A DNA stretch of 64,000 nucleotides from the NCBI GenBank assembly GCA_003254905.1, contig QANU01042752.1:683385-747384 (forward strand), in the 5' to 3' direction. The DNA comes from Nissolia schottii (taxonomy: Eukaryota > Streptophyta > Magnoliopsida > Fabales > Fabaceae). The notes beneath the pieces are model-generated. The model saw only the letters and a program-made list of their open reading frames with translations. It was not told where the DNA came from and ran no database searches. Shown piece by piece: positions 25,641-38,391 of this stretch; position 1 is the stretch's first letter, and every line of letters starts with the position of its first letter. A program made the translations under genes and the position numbers.

Positions 25641-27620
25641 GGAAATTAACCTTTGAGAAAAGGAAAAAAGAACCTCAAAAACTTTAGTATATATGAAGCT
25701 AAAAAATAGGTAGATTTTTGTATGAATTGAGTGCATGGCACATAAACTCAATCCATAAAAAAATCTTTTTTACGTCATACTAAATACAACTTCAGTATAA
25801 AGTTATTTTACAGGATCTAAGAATTTTTGTGAGTTATTCTTGTGAAAAAAGGGTGGATTTCGAGTGATTTTAAAATTAGTTTCCTCTATTTTCTACAACC
25901 TCCAAGTCTACCACCAAACGTTCGCCACTTTCCACTCTTCTTCGGTCAGTCAATGCATGTTGTTCACTAACTCATTTTTGAAATTTTAGTAGGTAGTAAG
26001 CTTAGAACGTAATTAAGTTTCATCTGATGATGGTTATACTTCTTAGATATATTAGATTTAATACCATTTTAAGAATTACCCCTTTTAAACATTTAAGTTA
26101 ATGAAAAAAAATATAATTTTAATAATTTTATATTATATCTCTTTATAATATATAGATAATAAATTGACCAAGTATCTCATGTTCAAATATTACATATAAC
26201 AACTCCTCGAACATTAACCCTTTGAGTGGTCGAAACTGAAATTTGATTATTTCTCTTCTGTTAATAATTTTTATTCTATTATTTTTTCTTTTTCTATATA
26301 ACTCCATAGCTTTCCAATGATCATATTCTCCATGATGCATGGTGCGTGCATGCATGCATGCGCTTCTTATGTTTCCAGAAAAGAAAAATGTCTGCCAAGA
26401 TTCATGCACGCTGCTTATCAATCATCATTATTACCCGCATTATCACCCTAAAGTAATTTGCATACACAGTACATATAATTTTTAGAAATGAATTCTTTTG
26501 AATATTTTTTCACATGACAATGTTATGTTTGATTTATTACTATTCATTGAGAATGTGAGACCTGTACATGATATAAATATTTAAAATATTGATGGTAAAA
26601 AATTTAAAATGACATTATCATGTAAAAAAATGACATGAGAGAATTCATTCTTATAATTTTTTTTTCTTTTTTAGTTCGTGTCATTTGCCCCCCTAACCGA
26701 GATGATCAATTTTCTTGACCTTGACCCCTGTAACTGACAAATTAAAGACTACTACGTACCCAATCTTATTTTGCTTTTGTTTGGTTCAAGTTTTTGGAGG
26801 TAGGCCAGATAAATTACTTATATCAACTTGACATGTACATTCACGGGTCATTATCACTCATTCTTCCTTTGTTTCTTGTTAATTTTACTTACATCGACTC
26901 AATTAATCAATCTAGACATATGTCCCTACCATTATTTGCCATACCATATCAAAATTAAGGCTAGCTTCTTCCCCTCTCAGGACCGTTATCTCAAAGTAAT
27001 TAAAAGAGGTTTGTGGCTTTGGATTATATATCAAGTGATGGTCATGATGATAACGGGGTTGGATAAGATTGCATCTTTGGTTTTATTTATAATGCTAATC
27101 AATTTTGTAAAGGTGAAAAAGCTAGCTAAAGCACTTGTCTTTTACTTGTTCATTGAATTTTCTTCCAATGTCAAATACACTAGATTAATTAATTAGTTTA
27201 TAAATTCTGAAACTTTTGCTCCCTTCTCTCTAGATGTTGGATGTATCCAGTGAATGTGCAGCGGGGAAAGGTGTATATTGTGAAGTCACATTTCACTATA
27301 TATCGATTTCTTTGCACTCAAGGTTACATTGAACAATTTCTTCATAATATATATATATATAATTAATCACTCTTTTGTAGACAAATATCTTTAAGAGCTA
27401 GCCACCATACAATAATTAGGCATGAGGCATTTCTAGTTTGAAGGGCTTAGATCAAGTTCTAGTTGGGGCTGGTACTATGTATGATAGCGAAATTGATTAG
27501 AGGGTTGAACTGCCTATTGTGGCCATGCATGGACCACATTTAAAGATAAAACCAAATTAAAGACATGGCATTCTAGATAAAAATCCCCAATTTTTGAATG
27601 CACAATCAACTTTAATTTCC
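25641..27620. other. Intergenic DNA, no gene supported
   Basis: AT-rich. The word GCATGCATGCATGC around 26345-26360 is an alternating purine-pyrimidine run. Open frames at 26143-26421 (minus) and 26828-27196 (plus) are not recognisable. Confidence 0.45.
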
Positions 27621-27624
27621 TTGT

Positions 27625-28156
27625 TGCGACAAATTAAGTTTGCAACTCCACAACGAAATTTAGATTCAGATAGATGTAAATTGACAAAGAAGGGATGGAT
27701 AATTAATAGATATTACTCAAATCCACCGTATTAACCCAAGTCACCAACTATTTTTATATATACACCATTAATCTACCAAGTGGACAAATGAAAATGGACA
27801 TAGGCATACTTAAACAAAAATGAATACTTTCAAGTGAGTTTTTTTATTATGTGAGATAAAGTATGATCTCTCATTATTAATTAATTTTTTTTATTATTTA
27901 TATCATAAATAAGTCTTATATCCTTAATTAATAATAAAATATCATATTTAACCTCACAAGAAATTCGATTTAAAGAACCCATTCCTTACATAGACATAGA
28001 GTTCAGGAAGGCGCGACCTCCAAAGCTAACCCTACCCGTCATAATTCCTATTCTATACATCCTCGCAACTTTGATTAGGTTATAAAACCTTCTTTGCCAA
28101 TTTACATCTATCTGAATCTACATTCCGTTGTTGAGTTGCAAACTTAATTTGTCGCA
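27625..28156. mobile_element. Long inverted-repeat (foldback) element, 69-bp arms
   Basis: The arms at 27625-27693 and 28088-28156 are reverse complements with four mismatches by eye. Shared words are AAATTAAGTTTGCAACTC and AGATTCAGATAGATG. The similarity stops sharply at both ends of each arm, so this is a bounded element or a stem-loop gene rather than a random palindrome. The 394-bp spacer contains a smaller inverted-repeat element at about 27859-27962. No open frame is seen. It could be a foldback transposon, a small-RNA hairpin, or an inverted duplication. Confidence 0.6.
27859..27962. mobile_element. Small MITE-like inverted repeat nested in foldback element
   Basis: ATTATTAATTAA on the left pairs with TTAATTAATAAT on the right. 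Outer GTGAG... and ...CTCAC words complete the symmetry. Very AT-rich and about 100 bp long. Confidence 0.4.
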
Positions 28157-28169
28157 CGCTGAATAACTT

Positions 28170-29360
28170 CTTCTGTGATCTGAATTTTGAAAATTTTATC
28201 TAAATACAATTTGTAGATCCTTGAAAGAGCTTTTCTGATATATGTAACTTGCATCACTTCAATATATATAGCTTCAGATATGACATTTTTAGTGTGGTGA
28301 ATCTAAAAACTTCACTACGACTTTGTGACTTTATTGACTTAGATCCAATTAAAAAAGTTGTAAATCTTACTCTTAATTATTCATAAAGTCCTAGTTAATT
28401 TGTGTCGATCTTATGTTTATGAAAAAAGATGTGATTTTTCGTCCACCGTAACTTCTTAAAATAAAATCAAATGAGATTTTATAAAGGTTAAATATATCTT
28501 CTAATTACCAATAAGGGGTATTTTAATTTATATGGGCCGCAGTCCCTTCCCTTGATGACTTTGCCAAATGGGGTTGTGGCTTAGCTTGGGGTTGTAGGTG
28601 TTTTGCTATGTGGTTGTCTGTTATTTTCTCCCTCTGTTCCCTGCTTGGTTGCTACTCTATTTATCGCCTGCTGTTCTCTTTCTTGCTTCCAGTGTTTCGG
28701 TTGATTTAAGCTCTTCTCCGTCTATAAAAACAATTAAGCAATGATTTAAAAATTCACTCATAGAGAAACAAACGTTGTCAAAATAGAAAAATAAACATTG
28801 TTAAACACGTAAATGAACATTATTAAACATATGCGTGTTTGTGCACATACAAAACATAAAAATAAACATTATCAAACACATAAACGAACAACATTAAACA
28901 CACACGTGTCTCTATACTTATAAATGTCTGGCGACAATGTTTATTTTTCTTTATGTGAGTGTACACAAGTGTCAATATTTTAAGTGTACAAATAATATTT
29001 TTGTATTAGTCGCATTGGAAGGTGCATCTACCAGGGTATGTGTTGACAAAGGCGTAGTCAAAAAAGGGCATACATGATGGGTGGCCGTTGCTCACCGCAA
29101 CCCTAATTAGGAAGCTAGCGGCGGCTTCCAACAAAGAAAGGTAATAATATGACAAATATGGAGGATGCGTTACCAAAGGAACCACATGTACATGACCTAT
29201 AACTCAACAGGTAAAATAAATTTTTTCCCTACATTATTAGAAATGGGACATGAGACGAGGAAGTCAAATCTGAAATTTTATACTTGCCGTTTCCTCATTG
29301 GTAACGGAGTGTTACAATGGCGTACAGGGTTAGTTGGCACTTTCGCGTGGGTACATGAAT
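28170..29360. other. Intergenic DNA with AAACATTGTC-rich repeat
   Basis: From about 28760 to 28960 there are repeated words such as AACATTGTTAAACA and AACATTATTAAACA. These resemble 62345-62570. Nothing coding was recognised. A 98-codon frame at 29165-29461 runs through simple repeats. Confidence 0.45.
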
Positions 29361-29370
29361 ATTATCAACC

Positions 29371-29402
29371 ACTCCTCCCCTCCCCTCCCCTCCCCTCCCC
29401 TC
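29371..29402. repeat. (CTCCC)n microsatellite
   Basis: About six tandem copies of a 5-base CCCCT/CTCCC unit. Confidence 0.95.
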
Positions 29403-29610
29403 AAGTGTTAGACAAATTAAGATTCATGAATCTAAAGGCTTCTAAACATTATGGTAATTAAGTACTCCACGACATTGTTTCCCTAGATTTCACCTATACC
29501 GCAGAAAGCAACACCTACCAAACAAAAATGTTAATAAACACTTTATTGTAAAAGGAATATATATGATTGTTGATTCAATTCCTTCTGCAGCTGTCAACAA
29601 AATAAATAAA

Positions 29611-29766
29611 CTCATGGTTGGTTCGAGTGGCTAGATGCTGTTTTCTCTTAACCAGTAATCTCAAGTTTAAGTTTTGGGTATAAAAAAATCAATACTAAAA
29701 AAGTCATGTCTCTTATAAAATCTCAGATTGCCTCCAATAAAAAGATACCTGTGGTTTCACCTAAAA
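29611..29766 (+). mobile_element. SINE-like tRNA-derived element with target duplication
   Basis: A 16-base direct repeat, CTGTCAACAAAATAAA, flanks the element at 29591-29606 and 29767-29782, as expected for a retroposed insertion. The 5' part carries TGGTTCGAGTGG, a good RNA polymerase III A-box. AATCTCAAGTTTAAGTTTTG about 45 bases later fits a mutated B-box. At roughly 155 bp it is a normal plant SINE length. A few extra bases (TAAACTC) follow the left repeat. It encodes no protein and would depend on a LINE for movement. Confidence 0.65.
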
Positions 29767-29789
29767 CTGTCAACAAAATAAACTCCTTC

Positions 29790-31160
29790 CATTGTGGCTG
29801 CCGAATAATAAGGGTTTAAATAAAACATGAACAATAGAAAATGTACTGTAATTCAATTCTTGCTCTTACTTGTTTTCATTCTCGCCTTCATTTAATTTGT
29901 TTTCCCCCGTAATTAGCTAGTTCTATTGCTATTTGTAGACTCAATGATGAGAACAGCATGCTTTAATTGAGATTAGAACATATGCAGGGCACAAACTTTC
30001 TGCTTGAAATATAGCACAAAAGAAAATATAAAAAATAAACCGACCAACCTAAAGCGAAGTGTTGACTCATTTGGATACGGTTCGTCTTATGAGGGAACAG
30101 GGTGAGATCTTAGCGTTTGACTCGTAGATAGATAGATAAATTACGCAAGAAGTTTCGAGGAATTTGGTTGTAGAAAACGAGCCTGCTTTTATTTTAATTA
30201 CTTGAAATACAAGATTAGAAGAAAGGTAATTACGCAAGTTCTTTACATAAGAAACTTGGATTTTGGATCTGAAAATGGTGAAATATGTTATAAAGCCAAA
30301 TTATAAACACGATGCTTTTTTTTGGGTGGATGTGGTAACTATCCTCCAAAATAGATAATCACGAATTCCATTTTTTTTTCATGATCTTAATTTAGGGTTT
30401 AAATGGTTGCTTTTGTAAAGTTAGTAACTTATTAAAGTGCACAAGAATTGTATTGTTTTTTCTCGGGTGTTATGTTTTCAACAGTTTGCACTATAATTGT
30501 TGATATGTGACATTTTTAACTTAATTATATTTTGTTCAAGTTTTAATTTCAAAGTGAGGAGTAGAAGAAGAAATTATATAGAAACTTAATTATTAACTAG
30601 TGTCTTACAAGCGCCTAATCACACTGACAAAAGGTAAGGAGAAATCTAATGTAGAAATTAGTTTAAACTAGTTTAAAAAGAAAAAAAAAAAAGTGAAGTT
30701 TAAAACATATACTTGGAGTTCCTCTAAAATGTTATAGGAGGCGGAGCCGAGTGTATGAGGGTGGTGCAAATTTTTGAATCCTAAAACTTGAGTAAAACGA
30801 GTGCCTAACATTTTCCGTCATGAACTTTGAATTTGAATTTGAGCACCAATGTGTGCCTTTTGACGCGAAATCTCCAAAGTGCACAACTTCATCTATTCAC
30901 GTGTCTTTCATCTAGCACTCCACTTGTCATCCTATTAGCCTTCTTATTTGATAGTAACCGTTGTGAGCTTTAGAGTCTCTGTGTCACTTGTCGTCCTGAT
31001 GACCTTTGGATTGAAAAAATAACTGTCATGCACCTTTGCGTCGTCATGCCATTTGTCCCCTTAGACTAAGGATAGCAGTCATGGGCCCTGGTGCAATTAT
31101 CATTCGTCTCGCCTACCATGATTCCTGATCAACACTTTAAATTTTTACTAAATTTATATA
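29790..31160. other. Intergenic DNA, no gene seen
   Basis: AT-rich, no recognised family. A (GATA)n-like run near 30126-30140 is short. Confidence 0.5.
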
Positions 31161-31167
31161 CTAATAT

Positions 31168-31310
31168 CACTACCAGAAAAATATAACCTAGCGTTGGTTT
31201 GTTATCAGCGATTACTAAAATGACCTTAGTTTAATACTTAGTGGCGGTTACTAGTACAACAGCTACAAATCAAGTTAATTGGCTGCAATTTTAGGGCCTA
31301 ATCGGTGCAA
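31168..31310. mobile_element. Degenerate CACTA-type terminus
   Basis: CACTACCAGAAAAATA at 31168 matches the CACTA terminal motif and is preceded by TAT. It is followed by repeated words such as GCGTTGGTTTG and GGCGGTTAC, the kind of subterminal repeats seen at 51578 and 60635. No opposite end was found, so this is probably a truncated copy. Confidence 0.45.
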
Positions 31311-33400
31311 AACTAGCCTAGCACGATCTCAGTCTCACACTCACTCTGTCACCTAACCTAGCATGCGTAAGCTCTCTTCTGACGATGCAATTCAAGACCC
31401 GAGAAGCATATAGCCACGTGGAGCCTTTAGCCTTTCCGAATAGCAATTGATCGAGCTATTCAATTTATGGTCACAATTGAGCAAAACGTTACACCGAGCA
31501 CAGGCAATTGTCAATGCATCTGTGTGCTCCTGTGTGGGTGTCAAACCCACATGCCAGATTAGAAATTAAGAAAAGAATATTGCACAATAATTGTAACTGT
31601 GTGCGGTTATTGCACTTAAGAAAAGGACACCAACAAAACTTGAATTTAGTGGTTTAGTGGTTTCTATAGTATCAATGTGTTGTTTTCAAAAACAACCTTC
31701 ACAATTTGGACACTAGTAATGTTATATTTTTTTTTACAAATCTTTTTACACCTTAAATATACCTAAAAATAATTAATATTTTAATTTTTTTTTAAAAATA
31801 ATAAATAGTTATTTTATTTAGTATGTAAAATAATTTATAAGAAGATATAAGATTATTCTTCACGCATACAAGAATAAATATACCTAGCTAGTAGCTAGGT
31901 AGCTAGCAACGGGGTCAATGGGGGAAAGAGAAAAAAGAAACCGAAGCCAATAGAAGTGACTGGGAATGATCAGAATACGTAGACATTTTATCCGTAACAT
32001 GCAATGCATCTTGGGTCAGAGGCAGGAGGTAGAGGTAGTAGTACTGCAAAATATCAAAGACAACTTATCATCATGAATGGTGTTGCCTTTGCTGTATTGT
32101 GATCTGTCTAGTGCAATGTCTTTTCGATTGTAGTGTGCAAAGATATTTTTTGGTTCACATCGTGTAGGTTATATGTATGTACAATTTAAATTTTTTTTTT
32201 TACGTTATTTGTATATAGTTATAAGTTTGAACATATGCAATCAAAATTTTCATGTAAATTAATGGTTAAAGTTACAAATAATATTATTTATTTCGTAGAT
32301 GCTTAAGTTTTTGAAAATTTTCTCTTAATTGCTTAAAAAATTATTTAAAATTTAATTTCATAATTAAATTCTGTAGCATAAATTAGATCAAGGGTATTAT
32401 GAGCATATACTTTACACGAAAGTTACAATTATTTAAAGAATTACCTTTTTTAAAAAAAAGATAAATAGCTGAATTCATTTATCATAAAAAAAAAATATAA
32501 AGGAGAGTCTGTTCAGATAAAAACTTAACAATAAGAATAATCTAAAGATGCTTTAACAAAGTAACAGTTGATATGACTAATTTTAAGAAAGAAGTATAGA
32601 AGAATAAAGACATATTAAGAAAAACTTAAACTAGTAAGCTAAGAATTGGTTAGTTACAAAATTGAATAACGCGCACAATTTGTACGTATATCAACTAAAA
32701 CAAATAATAATAAAAAATTAATTAAAACAATTTTTTTCTTCTCCCTCATTTTATTTTTCATAAAATTTATCATATTTAATTATAAGTCTGTGCAGAGGAT
32801 AAGTAACCATTTTCATAAAAGTAGTCGCTTTCTTGTTCTCTGTGCAATGATGGTTGTGTATGGTTCGGAGTCGCACTTGACCCCATAACTATTTGTCCAA
32901 ACTCTCATTGTACAATGCGTTGATCATATAAAGAGACAGAAAATCCAGAAATTCAAACCGCAATAATTCAAAATGGAGAAATTTCAATCTCCGGAAAGTA
33001 ACTTTAGCTTTTAACCAAGTACATGCATGGAATTGGAAATAAAATGGGAGATTGACATTATTACCCTGGTAAGGTTTTCCGATTTCTTTACTTTAATTTT
33101 ACATTTCTTGTTTTTCCAGCCGCTTTTGCATGAGATGTTTTCACTTGTCTTGTGGGAGAGTATTTATTATTCTTTACTACATTTATTTTTTCAATAATTT
33201 TTAGAAATAAATTTATCAAAATTTACCATTATTTTTAGAAGAGTTTAATTTTTATTTGTGGATAATGTAAAGATTTTTTACATTATTATTCAATTAAATC
33301 TCTTGATATACATAACTTTTGAAGGAGTGAGACGAAGTCAACCATTTATGCTCTTAAAAATATTTGATTGATTGACAGTATAAAAAATTTTACATTGTCG
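31311..33400. other. Intergenic DNA, no gene seen
   Basis: 31330-31560 is less AT-rich than average but frames are broken and unrecognised. CTAGCTAGTAGCTAGGTAGCTAGC-like palindromic words lie near 31885. The rest is poly-T/A rich. Confidence 0.45.
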
Positions 33401-33404
33401 GTGG

Positions 33405-33673
33405 ATAGAAATTAAACTCATTTTATAATCTAATATTTGGTGTACTAATGCATTAATGATATCATGTAATAAATTAATATTTTTTAGTATAATATTTGTA
33501 GAAAAATATATTATAAGTTCAAATGATCATTGAATTTTTAAATTTATTACAAATTGACTATTTCAATATCTTGACTAGTAAAAAGTTTGTCAATGTCATA
33601 TAAAATATTAAATAATGATAAAATTTGATGAGTTTAATTTTAAAAATTATTAAAATTGAACAAATTTAATAGG
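33405..33673. mobile_element. AT-rich MITE, family A copy 3 (inverted)
   Basis: This matches 17620-17903 in reverse complement, ending GAACAAATTTAATAGGG. The left end is less well preserved. Confidence 0.5.
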
Positions 33674-33689
33674 GATATCCCGTATAAAC

Positions 33690-35790
33690 AAACCATCTTT
33701 CAATGATATATATTTCTCACAATAGGTAGCTGTGGATGTCTGAAGTAATAAGAGTTTAAATCTTAAACTTGTTACTTTGACACGGACTTTACGTAATCAT
33801 GACCACTAACGATCCAAAATTAGATTAATATTCCACAACGTTAGGGTAGTGTTTGATTTCTATCCTGTAACATAAATGAAAGAGATAGTGAAATCGAAAA
33901 GATGTGTCTTTTGTATCTTTTTTTTGTAAGTGTAAAAATTATCTTAAAAATTATCCTAAAACATGTTTTCTATGTCTCATTTTAGTGGTACAAAAATTTG
34001 CATATAAACTGTTCTGAAAAATGAACAATTTTAAATATTTTGTCTTCGTTTTCTTCTTAGAACATATTCGTCTTTGCAACCTAAAAAAATAGCACCCTTC
34101 ACATGAACATGAACATAGGTCAACTACAGTGAACTGGAGTCCATATTTCTTTTTCTGGTCAATATCTTGAGCCCATGTTTAGCAGTCAATATCTTTTTGA
34201 TTGCAGGCCATGCCCAATTAAGTAATCCTACTACCTATTCAACTTTTGTGACAGGCCCTTTTTCATCTTTTGGGAACACAAGAAAGAAAACAAAAAGCTT
34301 CTTTTGTTTAGACATTAGAAGTTATGGTAATTAGGTTGCAATACCAAAAACGAATTTATAGCAAGTTGTTAAACCAAAAAAATAATATGGGAACTTTCTT
34401 TGGTCTTGTGCCAAAACATTAACTTTTGAGGACTAAACTTTAGTCCTTACGATTATATTTTCCCTTTATTTTCATTTTATTTTTATCCTTGTTTTTGTAA
34501 ATTTTGACATCTATAAATATTTTGAAATATGTATTTAATTAGTCCTTACAGATAATGAATTATTTAAGTCTTATAAATATTTAATTATTTTTGTCCTGAT
34601 AGATATCACTATTGAAACCATTGTTCTAATGGGAAATATTGCAGGGACCAAAAATATAATAAGAAAAAAAGGAGGGAGCAAAAGCTAAATTTATTTTTCA
34701 GAGTGATTAAAATCAAAATGATCTATATTTTTAAATATTAAAAATATATTTAAGCCAAATTTTATTGTGCCATCTAAAATGTTAAAATTTTACAAACTAC
34801 TCAATAATTATAGTTGATAACCTAATAATATATATGTTGTTCTCTTAATGACCGATCTCCACGTTGAACCCCAAGTGAAACTTACTCTTATTGTAAGGAT
34901 AGAGTTGGAATTAGACTCATTGTATATAGGCTAACTTTGTAATTTCGCCTAAGCTAAATTAGTTAAACTCTATTATGTAAGTTAGTAGTTGTTAGTTATG
35001 CCTGCATGACATATTCGGTTAGAATCAGTTAGAAGCTTCATAGCTCTAGCTCATACTGTATCTATGTATATAAATCAGAAATGGATCAATGACAATTCAG
35101 TACTCATTTTTTTCACCATACAAAGAGTTGTGATATTTATTGTGTGTACTTAAGAATGACAGGTTAGATTTGTGTCTAACCAAGAATTTATCCTATCCTA
35201 ATTCACATCAACCAAATTCACGAAAATTATTGCCACGCTCCGCAGAGCAACGCTGTCTACGCGTTGCATCAGCTTGACGATTCCACCCCACATCATTTAA
35301 GTTGTCTGCGGAGAGGTTTTTCTCCCCTATAAGTAAAGACCCCAGTAAAGCATCATTTGCTAAATTCCTTCAAAGCTCATGAGGTTCCACCAAGTTTTGG
35401 GACTTCTAGCTCTAGTATTCTTTTGTGGAGAAGTAATTCCCCCTCCTAAGATGCCAATGCTATGCTGCTTGGAGATCCTAGTGCAGTGCTCCTCAGTCCT
35501 TATTCTTTCTAGGTGAATGGGGTCTCGGTGCGTCAACGGTGTGTCATTTTGCAGTCCATCAATCGAGTCATTATGTTTTATTTATTTAGTTTAGTTAATT
35601 ATGTAATTTGTTATTTATTTATGCATGTATTTATTTATATTCTCATTGATGCTCAGTAATTGCATGTGTGGGTTTAAGTAGAGACTTGTATACTAACGTA
35701 TAATATGTTAAGATTATATTAAAACTCCATAATTGATAGTGACATAGGTTATACAGATATAACAAGTGGTTCAATATGTAAGTGCTTTAG
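33690..35790. other. Intergenic DNA with possible LTR remnant
   Basis: 34900-35160 looks like part of a copia-type LTR: TATGTATATAAATC lies about 110 bp before a GTGTGTACTTAAG stretch. 35230-35530 is less AT-rich but not recognisably coding. An unresolved inverted-repeat element (GGACTAAA...) lies around 34430-34650. Confidence 0.4.
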
Positions 35791-35814
35791 TTAGTTTAGT
35801 ATGTAAGTGTTTCC

Positions 35815-36665
35815 ATATAAAGGACTTGGGGCGCTTGAAATATTTTCTAGGTATAGAAGTTGTTTGTTCGCCCACAGGAATCTAATTAACTACATCAACG
35901 AAATACGTCTTAGACATTGTTATTGAAAGTGAGCTTCTTGGGGTCAAACCAACTTCTACTCCAATAGAAGATAATCATCGTGGCACTTGCGAATGGACTG
36001 TTGCTCTTTAACCTCTAGGAATATTGTCGCCTAATTGGGTATCTGATTTATCTCTGCTTTACTCGATCTGAATTGTCCTATGGTGTCCATATTTGATCTC
36101 AATTTATGCAGCGACCAAGGGAGGAGCACTGGTAGGATGCATTATGCAATGGGATTGTGATCTTCGTCTCTATTTGAAGGGATGTCCAGGTTAAGGGGTT
36201 CTTTTGCGATGGGATTGTGATATTCGTCTCTATAGTTAGTGTGATTTTGACTGGACTGACTGCCCTCTCACTCGCAGGTCGCTTACTGGATGATTTATCC
36301 AACTTGGGAACTTCCTAATTTCTTGGAAAGCAAAGAAGCAACACATTACCTCTAAATCTTTTGTTGAAGCTAAATATTGTTCCATGGTCAATATCACTTG
36401 TGAGTTGAAGTGGTTAAAAGACATACTCTCAAGCTTTGGTGTACCGCCTTTCTTCTTATACTATGATAGCCAAGCTGCACTCTATATATAGCCAAAAATC
36501 TCGTGTTCACTAAGCACATTGAGGTTGATAGTCATTTTGTTCGGGATGAAATTCTCCAACACCGTCTTTTTCCCTTGTATGTCTCAATTCATACTCAACT
36601 TGTAGACATTTTCACCTAGTACATTCTTGGACAAGTTAGACATTCAAAACTTTCATGCATCACCT
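35815..36665 (+). pseudogene. Ty1/copia reverse transcriptase-RNase H relic
   Basis: Read in the plus direction, with several stops and frame changes, it follows the end of a copia polyprotein. KDLGRLKYFLGIEV is the RT end. Then come a PTSTPIEDNHR-like linker and DWTDCPLTRRSLTG with FIQLGNFLISWKAKKQ, the RNase H region. SFVEAKYCSM, CELKWLK, YDSQAALYI and QLVDIFT follow. Order and spacing match the family. A purine stretch AAGGGGTATTA after 36655 could be the polypurine tract before a 3' LTR. Stops after TGI, GCPG and others make it inactive. It lies about 0.5 kb downstream of the first bHLH gene. Confidence 0.85.
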
Positions 36666-37204
36666 TGAAGGGGTATTACGGGAGTGCGAGAGCATATCTG
36701 ACTCTAACTTAATTGTATATATGTTTTGTATCAATCACAGATACAACTTGTAATTAAGAGATGTTACTAAATATGGATAGCAACTATTATAAGCAATCGT
36801 GTGGGAATATCCTAAATTAGAATCAGTATATGAAATTGACCAAAATTAGAATAACTATTTTTGGTTGATCGGATAACTACAAACTTGTATCTGGGAAATG
36901 TTAATTACATACACATACACGTACATACATGCATATATATATATATATACACACACACATACACATGAGGCTGAGGGTAACCGGAATCTGATTTCTATAC
37001 AAATCCAATCTCATGTTCCATCTTAGCCTTGCCGCTCCAAGTAACTTCTGAAAAGAAGAAAATACATTGGGAAAATGCGATTGCTTCTTTTGTAAACTTG
37101 CGATCCATGTTTCCAAAATATGTACCATCTTTCAGGCATCAAATTCATTATCAGAGAGAGCCGACGACATTTGGTCTTCACAATCAGAGTTAGCATTAAT
37201 TTTA

Positions 37205-38326
37205 TCAGAAAATCCTTTGCTGCTTTTCATATATTGAAGAAAGCTTCTCAGATAGAATCTCAGGCTCTAATCTATGAGTTTTTTCCACCTGAAAATGCAA
37301 GTTGTAGAACGCCCTTCCTCCAAAGGTCTCAAATGAAGAAGCATTTAGCAATGCAAGGCCATAATTTTCTAAACACAGCAAGATCTCAGATAATATTAAT
37401 GGAGACTTGTGAACTTCATCAGAGGAAATTTGAATAGCAACCTCACTATCACTGAGCCTACTTGTTGAGACCGCAAGAGCAGAGTTGTTATGTGCCCTTT
37501 GAGATTCTTTGCTCACAGCATTTCCTTGTCGAGAAATTCTTGACAAGAGCTCCTCTTTTTTCTTAGCTAGTCCTTCCACCTGCTGTTGTAACTCAGGTAT
37601 GTACTTTAGGACTCGTGAAATTGTTGCTGGAATGCTCATTTTTCTCTGCAACATTCAACATGGAATTATTTATCTTTATTAGCATCTTGAAAGTTCTTTT
37701 TTTTTGAAAAATTCTTTAATTTGAATAATGAACTAACAATAAAGCTTAAATTCCAAGAAAATAGAATTGGGTATAGCAAAAAATTAATTGGTTAAAATGC
37801 CTGATGCTAGCTTATTCTTAAACGAGATTTTGAGTTCGAGTCTTATAAACAAAGTCATGAGAGCTTTATTAGACAATGGGCTGACACTTAATTAGCAAAA
37901 TTAATTAACTTTCATGTGTTCTTGCTCTCAAATATATCTCGATCTTTAGCTATATAGCAATCTAAAGAAAAGATAATAAAAAGAAAGAGTAGAACAGTTA
38001 AGTACCGATTGATCTGTTAGAGGAAGGAGCGAACGGAGTGAATAGTACAAATTATTGATCTTCTTGCGGCGATCTCGCTCACTAGCATTGTGGTTAAGCT
38101 TCTTGACCATGGTTGGGTCATTAGAGGATGGTGTAGTTGACCTTTCAACCTCAAATTGTGATTGAGGTGGTGATGAAGAAGAGAATTGATGTGAAAATAA
38201 TGGATACTCTGAAGAGGTGAAGTAGTTGTTGTTCTGCGTATTATGATTTATAAACGAATCCACCTCTAAGGGCCAATATCCCATGTTTGAGAACAAAGTA
38301 GTTGTTGTAGGGGATAATGCAAGCAT
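37205..38326 (-). CDS. Group Ib bHLH transcription factor, copy 1 (ORG2/ORG3, bHLH38/39-like)
   Basis: Two exons on the minus strand: 38326-38006 (107 codons) and 37645-37205. The intron 38005-37646 has GT/AG borders and phase 0, and the product is 253 residues. The bHLH domain spans the junction. The basic region HNASERDRRKK carries H79, E83 and R87, the His-Glu-Arg set that reads the G-box CACGTG. Helix 1 ends at LTDQS. Helix 2 starts in exon 2 (MSIPATISRVLKYIPELQQQ) and is followed by a zipper-like heptad stretch and an ACT-like C-terminal region. Arabidopsis relatives (bHLH38, 39, 100, 101) pair with FIT to switch on iron uptake genes; this role is inferred by family. The start MLALSP is conserved in all three copies. 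Exon 2 contains, without a break, sequence split by an intron in copy 3. It lacks about three residues (after KESQR) and two more (STS repeat) present in copy 2. Confidence 0.93.
37646..38005 (-). other. Intron 1 of bHLH copy 1
   Basis: GTACTT...TTGCAG borders. Around 37795-37910 it contains GAGTTCGAGTC, a good Pol III B-box match, within a segment also present in the introns of copy 2 (about 47160-47290) and, much diverged, copy 3. This may be an old SINE fragment predating the duplications. Confidence 0.75.
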
Positions 38327-38391
38327 GATTGGGATTTGTGGAAGAAGCAGTTAGGAAATGTTGCTTAGATTATGAGATGATCATGACTTTC

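Noticed and set aside
37120..37437. 105-codon plus-strand frame opposite bHLH exon 2 (and its match at 46520-46786)
   Set aside because: Antisense shadow of the conserved bHLH exon; its conservation is explained by the minus-strand gene.
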